Source of the DNA: Prorocentrum cordatum
Lineage: Eukaryota > Sar > Dinophyceae > Prorocentrales > Prorocentraceae
NCBI GenBank assembly: GCA_963575745.1
Contig: CAUYUJ010015693.1
Location: 17,501-60,000, forward strand
DNA: 42,500 bases
Direction of reading: 5' to 3'
Below the pieces are notes generated by a model. That model made no database searches. It had not been told where the DNA came from and saw only the letters and a list, made by a program, of their open reading frames with translations. Of this stretch, positions 1 through 9,345 are shown piece after piece (the first letter of the stretch is position 1; each line of letters opens with the position of its first letter). Made by a program: the position numbers and the translations under genes.

Positions 1-802
1 CCGAAGTTGGTGGCGGGGGCGCATGTAGTGACAACCACTGGGGCTTTCGGTGGAGCTCCCTATGAGGCCACGGAACGTCCCACTCCCACTCGGACCTTCG
101 GTGGAGCTCCCTATGAGGCCGCGAAACGTCTGAGGCGTGTGCCGACATGGGTGGCGGGGACGCATGTGGGCACCGCCACCAGGGCCTTTGGTGAAGCTCC
201 CTACGGGGCCACGCAGCGTGTGAGGGGTGTATCGAAAGTGGTGGCGGGGACGCATGTGGTCACAACCACTGGGGCCTTCGGTGGAGCTCCCATGGGGCAA
301 CGAGGCGTGTGCAAGGTGTGCCAAAATTGTGGCGGGAACGCGTGTGGTCACGACAATTGGGGCCTTCGGTGGACCTCCTTATGGGGCCACGCAGCGTGTG
401 AGGGGTGTATCGAAATTGGTGGCGGGGACGCATGTGGTCACAGCCACTGGGGCCATCGGGTAGCTGGGCCGCATGAGGTCACAACCACTGGGGCTTTCGG
501 TGGAGCTCCCTATGTGGCCACGAAACGTGTGAGGGTGTGTCGAAATGGGTAGTGGGGACGCATGTGGTCACAAACACTGGGGCCTTCGGTGGAGTTCCCT
601 GTGAGGTTGCTAAGCGTGTGAGGGGTGTGCCAGAATTTGTGGCGGAGTCGCATGTGATCACAGCTACATGTGCCTTCGGTGGAGCTCCATATGGGGCCAC
701 GAAACGTGTGAGGGGTGTGCCTAAATGGTGGCGGGGACGAATGCGATCACAGCTACAGGGGCCTTCTATGGATCTCCTTCTGGGGCCGCGAAGCGTGTGA
801 GG

Positions 803-1060
803 GGTGTTGGTGGGGATGCATGTGGGCACCGCCATTTGGGCCTTCGGTGGAGCTCCCGATGGGGCCACGAAGCGTGTGAGGGGTGTGCCGACATGGGTGG
901 CGGGGACGCATGTGGGCACCGCCACTGGGGCCTTCGGTGGAGCTCCCTGTGGGGTCGCGAAGCGTGTGAGGGGTGCGCGGATATGACATGGGTGGCGGGG
1001 ACGCGTGTGGGCACCGCCACTGGGACCTTCGGGGGAGCACCCTACGGGGCCACGACGCGT
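803..1060 (+). repeat. Higher-order copy within array 1 (first copy)
   Basis: This block of nearly three 90-bp units is repeated at 2182-2439, an offset of 1379 bp. Both copies share rare variants: a short unit beginning GGGGTGTTGG, a CTCCCGATGGGGCC variant, a 3-bp insertion giving GATATGACATGGG, and the GGGGGAGCACCCTACGGGG variant. The offset equals about 15.3 units, so a segment of the array was duplicated as a block. Confidence 0.75.
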
Positions 1061-1394
1061 GTGAGGGGTGTGCCGAAATCCGCGGCGGGGACGCATGTGG
1101 TCACAGCCATTGGGGCCTTTGGTGGAGCTCCCTATGGGGCCACGCAGCGTGTGAGGGGTGTGCCGACTTGGACGGCGGGAGCGCACGTGATCACAACCAC
1201 TGGGGCTTTCCGTGGAGCTCCCTATGGTGCCACGAAGTGTGTGACGGGTGTGCCGAAATGGGTGGCGGGGGCGCATGTGGGCACTGCCACTGGGGCCGTG
1301 GGTGGGGCTCCCTATGGGGCCACGAAGCGTGTGATGGGTGTGCCAACATGGGTGGCGGGGGCGCATGTGGTCACAGCCACTGGGGCCTTCGGTG

Positions 1395-1693
1395 GAGCTT
1401 CCTATGGGGCCGCGAAGCGTGTGCGGGGTGTGCCGGAATCGGTGGCGGGGACGCATGTGGTCGCAGCCATTGGGACCTTCGGTGGAGCTCCCTATGGGGC
1501 CACGCAACGTGTGCGGGGTGTGCTGAATGGGCGGCGGAGGCGCTCACAGCCAGTTGGGCCTTTGTGGAGCTCCCGTGGAGCTTCCTATGGGGCCGCGAAG
1601 CGTGTGCGGGGTGTGCCGGAATGGGTGGCGGGGACGCATGTGGTCGCAGCCATTGGGACCTTCGGTGGAGCTCCCTATGGGGCCACGCAACGT
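1395..1693 (+). repeat. Local 183-bp duplication within array 1
   Basis: A variant starting GAGCTTCCTATGGGGCCGCG occurs at 1395 and again at 1578, followed both times by the CATGTGGTCGCAGCCATTGG variant. The offset of 183 bp is two units plus 3 bp. This is a recent local amplification inside the array. Confidence 0.7.
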
Positions 1694-2730
1694 GTGAGAG
1701 ATTTGCCAACATTGATGGCGGGGACGCACGTGGATACCACCACTGGGGCTATGGTGGGGCTCCCATGGGGCCACAAAGCGTGTGAGGGACGAAATGGGTG
1801 GCGGGGGCGCATGTGGGCACCGCCACTGGAGGCGTCGGTGGAGCTCTCTATGGGGCCACGAAGCGTGTGCGGGGTGTGCCGAAATGTGTGGCGGGGACGC
1901 ATGCGCGCACCGCCACAGTGGAGCGCCCTGTTGGGCAACGAAGCGTGTGGTGGGTGTGCCGACATGGGTAGCGGGGGCGAATGTGGGCACTGCCACTGGG
2001 GCTTTTGGTGGCCCTATGGGGCCACAGCCACGAAGCGTGTGAGGGGTCTGCCGAAGTGAGTGCCGGGGACGCATGTGGGCTCCGCCACTGGGGCTTCGGT
2101 GAGGCTCCCTATGTGGCCACGAAGCGTGCGAGGGGTGTACCGACATGGGAGGCCCCCTATGGGGCCACGAAACGTGTGAGGGGTGTTGGCGGGGACGCAT
2201 GTGGGCACCGCCATTGGGGCCTTCGGTGGAGCTCCCGATGGGGCCACAAAGCGTGTGAGGGTTGTGCCGACATGGGTGGTGGGGACGCATGTGGGCATCG
2301 CCACTGGGGCGTTCGGTGGAGCTCCCTATGAAGCCACGAAGCGTGTGAGGGGTGCGCCGATATGACATGGGTGGCGGGGACGCAAGTGGGCACCGCCATT
2401 GGGACCCTCGGGGGAGCACCCTACGGGGCCACAAAGCGTGTGAGGGGTGTGCCGACATGGGTGGCGGGGACGCATGTGGGCACCGCCACTTCGGCTTTCG
2501 GCGGAGCTCCTTATGGGGCCACGAACAGTTTCAAGGGTGTGCCGACATGAGTGGCGGGGACGCATGTGGGCACCGCCACTGGGGCCTTCGGTGGAGCTAC
2601 CTATGGGGCCACGAAGCGTGTGAGTGGTGTGCCGAAATGGGTGGCGGGGAGGCATGTGGGCACCGCCGCCACTGGGGCCTTCGGTAGGGCTCCCTGTGGG
2701 GACACGAAGCGTGTGAGGCGTGTGCGGAAA

Positions 2731-2902
2731 TGTGTGATGATGATAGGATGATGGTGATGCTGATGATGATGCTGATGATGCCGACGATGATGCTGATGAT
2801 GACGATGCTGGTGTTGATGATGGTGATGATGGTGTCGATGATGACGATGACTATGATGATGCTGATGATGACGATGACGATGACGATGATGATGATGATG
2901 AC

Positions 2903-2933
<31 letters not shown>

Positions 2934-3116
2934 CCGACGATAATGATGATAATGCTGATGATGATGAGGATGCTGATGATGATGATGATGGTGATGTTGA
3001 TGGTGATGGTGATGGTGGTGTTGGTAATGGTGATGGTGATGACTATGTCGATGATGGCTATGTTGTTGATGATGATGATGACGATGACGATGGTGATGCT
3101 GACTATGATGATGATT

Positions 3117-3152
<36 letters not shown>

Positions 3153-3195
3153 GTGGTTGTGGTTTTGATGCTTATGGTGATGGTTATGCTTATGG

Positions 3196-3233
<38 letters not shown>

Positions 3234-3300
3234 CTTGTGATGATGGTAATGGTGATTGTGTTGGTGATGGCGATGGCGACGATGGCGACGATGATGATGA
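2731..3300 (+). repeat. Interrupted GAT/ATG trinucleotide tract
   Basis: An imperfect (GAT)n tract follows the last 90-bp unit with no unique spacer. Interruptions are mainly GTG, GCT, GAC and TTG trinucleotides, so the three-base phase is largely kept. Open frames here read as runs of Met, Asp or Ile and have no coding value. Confidence 0.95.
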
Positions 3301-3379
3301 TGCTGATGAAGATTCTGCTGATTATGATTATGATAATATTATGATGCGGATGATGCTGATGACGCTGATGATGATTTGT

Positions 3380-3508
<129 letters not shown>

Positions 3509-3539
3509 GTGATGATGCCGATGGCGACGAAGATGGCAG

Positions 3540-3655
3540 AGGCAAGGAGAGGGAGAAGGGAGGAGGGGGAGGAGGAGGAGGAGGAGGAGGAGGAGGAAGA
3601 GGAGGAGGAGGAGGAGGAGGAGGAGGAGGAGGAGGAGGAGGAGGATAGGAGGAGA
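3540..3655 (+). repeat. GGA/GAG purine tract
   Basis: A nearly pure purine strand dominated by GGA triplets. It sits between the GAT tract and a conserved unique tail. A much shorter GAGGAG tract is found at the equivalent place beside array 3, so it seems to belong to the composite unit. Confidence 0.9.
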
Positions 3656-3718
3656 GACGCGGGGCGCTGTCTTTTCAAAACGAGGACCCAACACCACATG
3701 ATCGTTGGGAAAAACCCT
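3650..3718 (+). other. Conserved tail following 90-bp array 1
   Basis: This unique stretch begins GGAGGAGAGACGCGGGG, then TGTCTTTTCAAAACGAGGAC and CCAACACCACATGATC. The minus strand of 28763-28690, directly after array 3 in unit orientation, reads GGAGGAGAAACGCGGGG, CGTCTTTCAAAGCGAGGAAC, CCAACACAACAGGAT. The match covers about 68 bp. The arrays therefore end in the same non-repetitive sequence. Its function is unknown. Confidence 0.7.
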
Positions 3719-3831
3719 CGGTGCACCGGAGGGGGGCGATCAGCAATAATTATCTAATGGCCTTCGGTCCATCCCGCCACCGCGCCTGGGTTGTGCGCAT
3801 GAAGCCTATTGGATGTTCGTTGGGATCTCGC

Positions 3832-4443
3832 GGGAGGCCTCTCCGGAGCCTCTTGGAGGCAGTGTGGAGGCCTTTTGGGGGCCTTTTTGGGGCCTCTTGA
3901 GCCTCGTTTGAGCCTCTTGGGGGCCTCTTGGAGCCTCTGGGGGGCCTCTTGGGGGCCTCTTGGGGCCTCCTGGGCGCGCCTTGGGGCCTCCTGGGGGCCT
4001 CTTGGGGCGGAAGGCTCGGATTGTCGGTTCGTGTTCCCTCTCTTTGGCCCCTTTTGGGGCCGTCTTGGGGCCCTCTTGGGCCGTCTTGGGCGCCTCTTGG
4101 GCGGTTGTGGGGCGCTCTTAGGCCGTCTTGGGGCCCTCTTGGAGGTCTCTTTGGCTCTTTTGGGGCGGTCTTTGGGGCCTTTTGGGCCGTCTAGGAGCGT
4201 CGGAAAGCCGAAAAGGCGGTAACGCCAAAATCTTTACTTAACGAACATCTAAATCAATTGCCTCTTGGGGCCCTCTTGGGAGGCTCTTGGAGGCCTCTTA
4301 GGGCGTCTTGGAAGCCTCATGGGCCATCTTGAAGCCATCTTGGGCATCTTGGACCGATCTTTCGGCGATTCGGGCCTCTCTTGGGCCGTCTTGGGGGCCT
4401 CTTGGGGCCCTCTTGGCCCGTCTTGGGGCCTCTTGGGCCCCGA
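3832..4443 (+). repeat. CTTGG-rich composite repeat, copy A
   Basis: Two blocks of degenerate 15-20 bp minisatellite (GGGGCCTCTTGG, GGCCGTCTTGG, GGCCATCTTGG) are separated by non-repetitive linkers. The first linker near 4011-4045 contains TTCGTGTTCCCTCTCTTTGG. The second, 4197-4258, contains GCGTCGGAAAGCCGAAAAGG, then ACGCCAAAATC. Both linkers recur in the same order at 32092-32135 and 32283-32345, and the second also at 7558-7618. Translation gives Gly-Ala-Ser-Trp-Gly-Pro-Leu runs, which follow from the repeat and are not taken as coding. Confidence 0.85.
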
Positions 4444-4996
4444 CAACATTCACGCGACACCACTTCCCGGAGCCCAGGGGGCAGGCGTGACGCCCCGCCA
4501 AATCTTGGAAATGGGGCCCCGGGCCCCTTGACGACTCGTCAGGACTGAGGGCTGGGGCTCCGGGCATTAGGCGGAGGACCTGAGGACACGCCCACTCCGT
4601 GCCCAGAAGCACGGTGGCGGATTTTCAGGAATCAGAATTCGACAACGAGGGGAGGAGCAGGAGGTTGCGGATAGTAAGGGCGAGGGAGATCAGGGGGAGT
4701 AAGACGAGGTGGTGGTTTGGGAGGAGACGGTGGGCGAGGATAATTATTGCTGGATGGCGAACAGTGCGCTTTCTTGGGAGTGCGACCTTGTCGCTTCAAC
4801 GCTCGCGTCCTCCTGCGCCGCCCTGGGTGAACGACGACTGCCATCAGTTTGGCGACGAGCCCGTCAGAATTTACGACCTGTGGAAAGAACCTTCGCGAGG
4901 AGTTCTGTGCGCAGGACCTGCCTGAAGGGGCTTTGTCACCGCCTGTGCGCCACGGGTCCTGCATCGAAGGGGGGGGTCGATTCGGGCGACGACCCT
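4444..4996. other. No gene supported
   Basis: GC-rich sequence without clear tandem structure. A plus-strand open frame from about 4599 to 4925 contains a tract with WVNDDCHQFGDEPVRIYDLW that looks protein-like, but it has no recognisable domain and no conserved neighbour. It could be part of a decayed or intron-split gene. Confidence 0.4.
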
Positions 4997-5890
4997 CTAA
5001 CGACAGGGGGTGTCGCTCATCAGGGCGCGTTCGTCGTTCGTCCGCTGCCACGCGGCCCCTTCCAACTCGATGATCTTCTGGTACGTCTTCTCCTCCCTTC
5101 CTCCTGTGGGGCGAGGGCGCCGCACTGCGACGCCGCGATCGGACTGATGCGACCATTTACGATACGGGCGCGTTCTGCGATGAGCGTTCCGTGACCACCG
5201 TTGGGACGTATTTATTTGGGAGCGCGGGGCGGTCCAGGGTTGCCGCGCCCTGTTCGCAGGCCGCTTCCCGCTGTCCGTGGTCGCCGCCCGCAGCGCTGAT
5301 GGGGTCCTCGTCGGTCGCTCGGAGCGCATGGTCGCCAGGACATCCGCGCCCTTGGTCGCCACTTCCCTCTTCGACGTCCCCGTGGGGCGCCGTTCGCCAG
5401 CATCCGCCAGGACGTGGGCCACGAGCAGAGTGTCAAGCCGCTCGGCGGTCGGCCCCATCCGCGTGGCCTCCGTGAGCCCCGCGCCGACCCGAAGGCAAGC
5501 GGCCTGCGCTGGCTGGTGGCTTTCGGCTCCATCCTCGCACCATCGAGCTCCTCCGCCAGGCAAGGTTCCCTTTCGCTCGCTCGAACTGTTGGCCGGGCCG
5601 CTCGGCCGTCCGCCCGGTCTCCTCGAGTTCCTCATGGGCCCCGATGGCGGCTCCCCGAGTGCCCCTGGCCTCGCGCAGTCGAGCTTGGCGTCGCTGCGAC
5701 CTTCCGTCAAGGGTGCCTCCGAGGTGTCCATGGCCAAGTCCGCGGCCGCGCCGCCACGCCGCCATGCCCAGCCAGCATCTTCAGCATGCCGAGACGTGGG
5801 TCAGCAGCAGGAGTGGCGGAATCCCCGCCCCCTCGCAGCCTGCTTCAGGTCCTCCAGCTCGAGTCGCAGCATCGTGTCCTGTAGGGCCCG
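4997..5890 (-). pseudogene. Decayed coiled-coil coding remnant
   Basis: The minus strand carries patches with strong helical, heptad-like composition. Near 5890-5830 one frame reads AARALQDTMLRLELEDLKQA. Near 5690-5560 a second frame reads HEELEETGRTAERPGQQFER. Near 5470-5420 the first frame is used again (LTEATRMGPTAERLDTL), and near 5105-5010 it reads REEKTYQKIIELEGAAWQR. A TGA breaks the main frame near 5793, and the 5690-5560 patch needs a shift out and back. No ATG with upstream signals is evident. These patches look like one protein with a long coiled coil that has been broken by indels or interrupted by introns. The product is not recognised. An alternative is chance from GC-rich sequence, but four acidic/basic heptad patches on one strand make this less likely. 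Confidence 0.33.
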
Positions 5891-6074
5891 CGCCGCGATA
5901 CCTTACGCTTCCAGCGAGATTCGGCCGCCATGTGACCACCACGTGCGACCCACAGTCGATATGAGACACCACGATAAGCCATCAGAGGCCAGAGCCCTGC
6001 GGTAAGCAAAGGTCCGAAACCAACCGAAACCACCGGGCGTGTGCGCCGCCCCGCCCGCAGTGTGGAGCCGAAGT

Positions 6075-6175
6075 GGTTGCGGAGGGAGGCGAAGAGGAGG
6101 GGGAGTAGGAGGTGGACGAGGAGGAGGAGGAGGAGGTGGAGCTGGAGGATTTGCGGGTGGAGGAGGAAGCGAGCT
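6075..6175 (+). repeat. GGA-rich purine tract
   Basis: A short purine-rich tract dominated by GAGGAG triplets with GTGGAG interruptions. It opens Glu- or Gly-rich frames that have no other coding support. The stretch from 6176 to 6640 shows no gene that can be supported. Confidence 0.8.
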
Positions 6176-6639
6176 GGGAGAAGTGCGGAGCCGATCGGCC
6201 AGAGTGCGTTTTGGCCATGGCCGAATGGCCAGAGTTTGCTTTGGGAGCTGCGCATTGCCGCCCCAACGCCTCTCCAGCTGCCCTGGCTTCCCCGAAGGGG
6301 CTAGTTCGCCCGACCTGACGCGCGCCGGTGCTGGCTCGCGCGAGAAGCCGAGAGGGCGCGTGGGGTTACCCATAGGCCCTGTACAGCGGCTACATAACTC
6401 GCGGACTGGTCGCTTGGCTCAGGCGTTTTGTCGTCGAGCGCCTGGCAAGCTTGAGCCGACCTTTCTGTTTCAAGCGACATCGTTGGTCTCCTTCTCTCTT
6501 TTGTTAGCTAACGTATCCCCACACCCGACACCGTCGTCTTCATCATTGCGGGCGACGCCACCGACTTCGTGGTGGCGATCGCTGTCGTGTTGGTGCCTGT
6601 GGCGGTCATAGTGATTATGGTTTCGTCTGGGGGTTGGCG

Positions 6640-6990
6640 ATCTGCGCGACTGGCGCCACTTTCGAGGGCTGCTGGGAGGCCCAGCACAGGGACGTCATAC
6701 GGGGACTCGGGTTCGCCACTTTCGAGGGCTGCCGTGGGGCCCAGCACAATAACATCATACGGGGAATCTGATTGGACCTTGCTATCCCTGGGGGGCTGCG
6801 AATTGGGAGATTGTTTGCTACTGGGGGGCCCAGCGCGTTGACGCCATGGGGGGACTCAGACTATACCTCGCCATCCCTAGGGGGCTGCCAACTGCGAGGC
6901 TGCCGCCACTTGCGAGGGCTGCTTGTGGGCCCAACACAGTGATGTCATACGACGAACCCGGTTAGACCTTGCAATCAATGGGGGGGCAAT
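6640..6990 (+). repeat. Degenerate ~125-bp tandem repeat
   Basis: The blocks GCCACTTTCGAGGGCTGC, GGCCCAGCACA and TCATACGGGGA recur at about 6656, 6716 and, more diverged, 6890-6960. Between them a second motif GACCTTGCTATCCCT with GGGGGCTGC recurs at about 6775 and 6868. The copies are unequal in length, so some lost internal segments. No coding function is suggested. Confidence 0.65.
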
Positions 6991-7191
6991 TTCGCCACAC
7001 TCGAGGCCTCTCTCATTTCCTGCGCTGCTAATGACTGGCCGGTCACCTGGGACGCCAAGGCGACACTGCGCGGGCGGCGCTGCCCATTGAAATTCTAGAC
7101 GCTTCGCGTAACCCCACCAGCCCATCCAGAAACGATACCGAGAGGAATTGCCTCGATCAGGGAAGTGGGCAGCACACAGAGGAAGGGTCCC

Positions 7192-8040
7192 CCAGTGGAG
7201 GCCTCTTGGAGCGTCTTGGGTGCCTCGGAGTGCTTCTTGGGGCCTCTTGGGGGTCTCTTGAGAGCATCTTGGAGGCCTCTTGGGCGCCTGTTGGGGCTTC
7301 CTGGGCGCCTCTTGGGGCCCTCTTGAAGCGCTCTGGGGAGCCTTGGGAGCGCTCTTGGGGTCATCTTGGGGGACATCGATCAAATAAGAAGCGAGCATTA
7401 GTTAGCGTTGCTCCTCGGGAGTCCAAACAATCGCCTCTTGGGGCGCTTTTGGGGTGCTCTTGGAGCGCTCTTAGGCGCTCTTGGGGCCGTCTTGGGGCGC
7501 TCTGGAGCCTCTCTTGGAGCCCTCTTGGGCCATCTTGGAGCCATCTTGAGGCCTCGGATGGCCATCGGAAGCGAAAAGGCGAGAAAGCCAGACACATAGA
7601 ATTTCCTAAGGTTTTGGCCTCTTCGGGGCCTCCTGGGGGAGCTCTTTGGCCACTGGGAGCCGTCTTGGAACGGTCTTGGGGCATCTTGGAGCATCGTGGG
7701 AGCCATTACGAGGCATCCTGGGATATCTTGAGCCATCTTGGAGGTCATCTTGGGCTCTCCCAGGCGCTCTTGGAGTCATCTTAATCAGTGCCCCCCCAAG
7801 AGGCCAACATGTGGCTAAAACTTTTCTGCAAACTCAATGATTTGGCATTCTCGCCGAGGCCTCTTGGAGCATCTTGGGTGTCTCTGGGGGGTATTTTGGG
7901 GCCTCTTGGGGGTCTCTTGGGAGCCTCTTGGGGGCATCCTGGGGGCCTCTTTGGGCTTCCTGGCCACCTCTTGGGGCCCTCTTGGGGCATCCTTGGGAGC
8001 CTTGGGGGCCATCTTTGGGCCATCTTCGGTGAGATCGATC
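7192..8040 (+). repeat. CTTGG-rich composite repeat, copy B (internally duplicated)
   Basis: Four CTTGG minisatellite blocks (about 7192-7370, 7435-7557, 7618-7780 and 7857-8030) are separated by linkers at 7370-7434, 7558-7617 and 7781-7856. The linker at 7558-7617 contains CATCGGAAGCGAAAAGGCG and CCTAAGGTTTTGG and corresponds to linkers in copies A and D. The first and fourth blocks match each other over about 170 bp at an offset near 660 bp, both ending with a GATCGATCA or CATCGATCA motif, so part of the element was duplicated in tandem. Confidence 0.85.
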
Positions 8041-8342
8041 ACAGGAGGGGGGGTGTCTAATCACAGTCCTCCCCTCAGGAGGCCAAAATGGGGCCAAAAC
8101 CCTAGTACACCAATGATTTTGGCTTCCTCGCTGAGGCCGTTTTGGACGCTCCGACACCTCGCGGAACCCCCTGTCCAGGTCCAGGGGAGAGGGTAGGGGG
8201 AGGGGTCAAGACCCCCTCCCCGCCCGCAAGCCGTCTCGCTCACTCCCACCCGCCCTCCGAACACATACGTAGCACCCGAGTCTGACCCGAGCCTGAGCAT
8301 CTTCAGCAGTCGTCTTTGGATAGGCAGCTACTGGGGGCCAAT
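8041..8342. other. Flank of composite repeat, no gene supported
   Basis: The first half resembles the linkers of the CTTGG family: GGAGGCCAAAATGGGGCC and CCAAAACCCTAG, then AATGATTTTGGC, which also occurs in similar form near 7835-7850. The remainder up to the CCG tract is unique GC-rich sequence without a supported reading frame. Confidence 0.5.
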
Positions 8343-8416
8343 CCGCCGCCGCCGCCGCCGTCGCCGCCTCCGCCGCCGCCGCCGCCGCCGCCGCTGCCCG
8401 CCGCCGCCGCCGCCGC

Positions 8417-8448
<32 letters not shown>

Positions 8449-8477
8449 CGCCGCCGCCGCGCCGCCGCTGCTGCCGC

Positions 8478-8508
<31 letters not shown>

Positions 8509-8518
8509 GCAGCCGCTG

Positions 8519-8559
<41 letters not shown>

Positions 8560-8704
8560 CCCCGCTGCCAAACCGCCGCCGCAGCCGCAGCTGTTGCCGC
8601 CACCGCCACCCCACCGCCGCCGCCGACGCCGCCGCCGTCGCCGCCGCCGCAGCCGCCGCAGCCGCGCCGCGCAGCCGCCGCGCAGCCGCGCAGCCGCCGC
8701 CGCC
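8343..8704 (+). repeat. CCG/GCC trinucleotide tract, about 360 bp
   Basis: Nearly continuous CCG triplets with occasional CCA, CAG and GCA units, keeping the three-base phase for long stretches. Poly-Pro, poly-Arg and poly-Ala frames on both strands are artefacts of this repeat. It forms a very CpG-dense island, prone to slippage and to hairpins. Confidence 0.95.
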
Positions 8705-8719
8705 AAGTGTGCGAATGTT

Positions 8720-8840
8720 GTTTTTGACAGGGATGGTGGGGGGGGGGGGGGGGGCGCATCGGATTGTCTGCGCATGTTCCGAATTTGGAGGCAGAGTGTG
8801 GTTTGCATTGTTTTTTTTGCAAGGAATGGTGGGGGGGGTG
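8720..8840 (+). repeat. Duplicated T-run/G-run motif with a 17-bp poly-G
   Basis: TTGTTTTTGACAGGGATGGT followed by 17 G residues (8738-8754) is repeated about 80 bp later as TTTTTTTTGCAAGGAATGGT followed by eight G residues. The two copies look like a small tandem duplication. The long G run is a likely place for sequencing error. Confidence 0.6.
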
Positions 8841-9027
8841 TCGTCATGGACCCTGGTTGGCCCCCAGTCTCCTGGGGGAACGGGTGTTTATTAATAGGTA
8901 ACAGTGATAAACCCCTCCCGAAAGGGAAAAAGGAGGGGTGGAAGAGGAAACTCCTTAAACCACCGACGCCCAGAGGGCTGGTGGGATTACTCCGACCGAA
9001 AAACCCTGCATGTTAATCTTTTTAGTC

Positions 9028-9345
9028 TGCCTGGGAATCTCCTCCTGCCCCCTCCTCCGACATCCTCCTCCCGGCGCGTCCTTTTTCTCCTGCCCGCTTC
9101 TCTTCCTGCTGCTTCTTCCTCCACGGGCCTCCTTCTCCTGCCTCCTCCTCTCGCTGCCTCTTCCTCCACTGGCATTCTCCCGCGGGTTCCCTGTCTTCTC
9201 GTGGGGCCAGCTGGGGCCTCTTATGGCCTCCTGGAGCCTTCTGGCACCTCCAAGGGCCTCCTGGGGCATTCCTCCTCGTCCTCCTCCCCCGCCTCCTCAT
9301 CATCCTCCTCCTCCTCCTCCTCCTCCTCCTTACCCTCCTCACTCG
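9028..9345 (+). repeat. CTC/CCT-rich polypyrimidine tract
   Basis: The plus strand is dominated by pyrimidines with CTCCTC and CTTCCTCC motifs, interrupted around 9205-9265 by a patch of GGCCTCCTGG words related to the CTTGG family, and ending in a pure CTC run (about 9300-9333). Confidence 0.85.

Larger units (their letters stand above)
1..2730 (+). repeat. 90-bp satellite array 1 (about 30 units)
   Basis: About 30 head-to-tail units of 90 bp, each readable as GGCGGGGACGCATGTGG, then CACTGGGGCCTTCGGTGGAG, CTCCCTATGGGGCCACGAAG, CGTGTGAGGGGTGTGCCG. Because 90 is divisible by three and the unit lacks stops, several frames on both strands stay open for hundreds of codons. One plus frame gives a 30-residue repeat with core GAFGGAPYGATKRVRGVP; another gives RWSSLWGHEAC; the minus strand gives HTLRGPIGSSTEGP. 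The frame with the GAFGGAPYGATK core is broken by small indels every few hundred bases, so a single long protein is not evident. The array runs off the left edge of the window, so its start is not seen. The same unit, inverted, forms arrays at 20160-21402 and 28803-29805. Confidence 0.93.
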
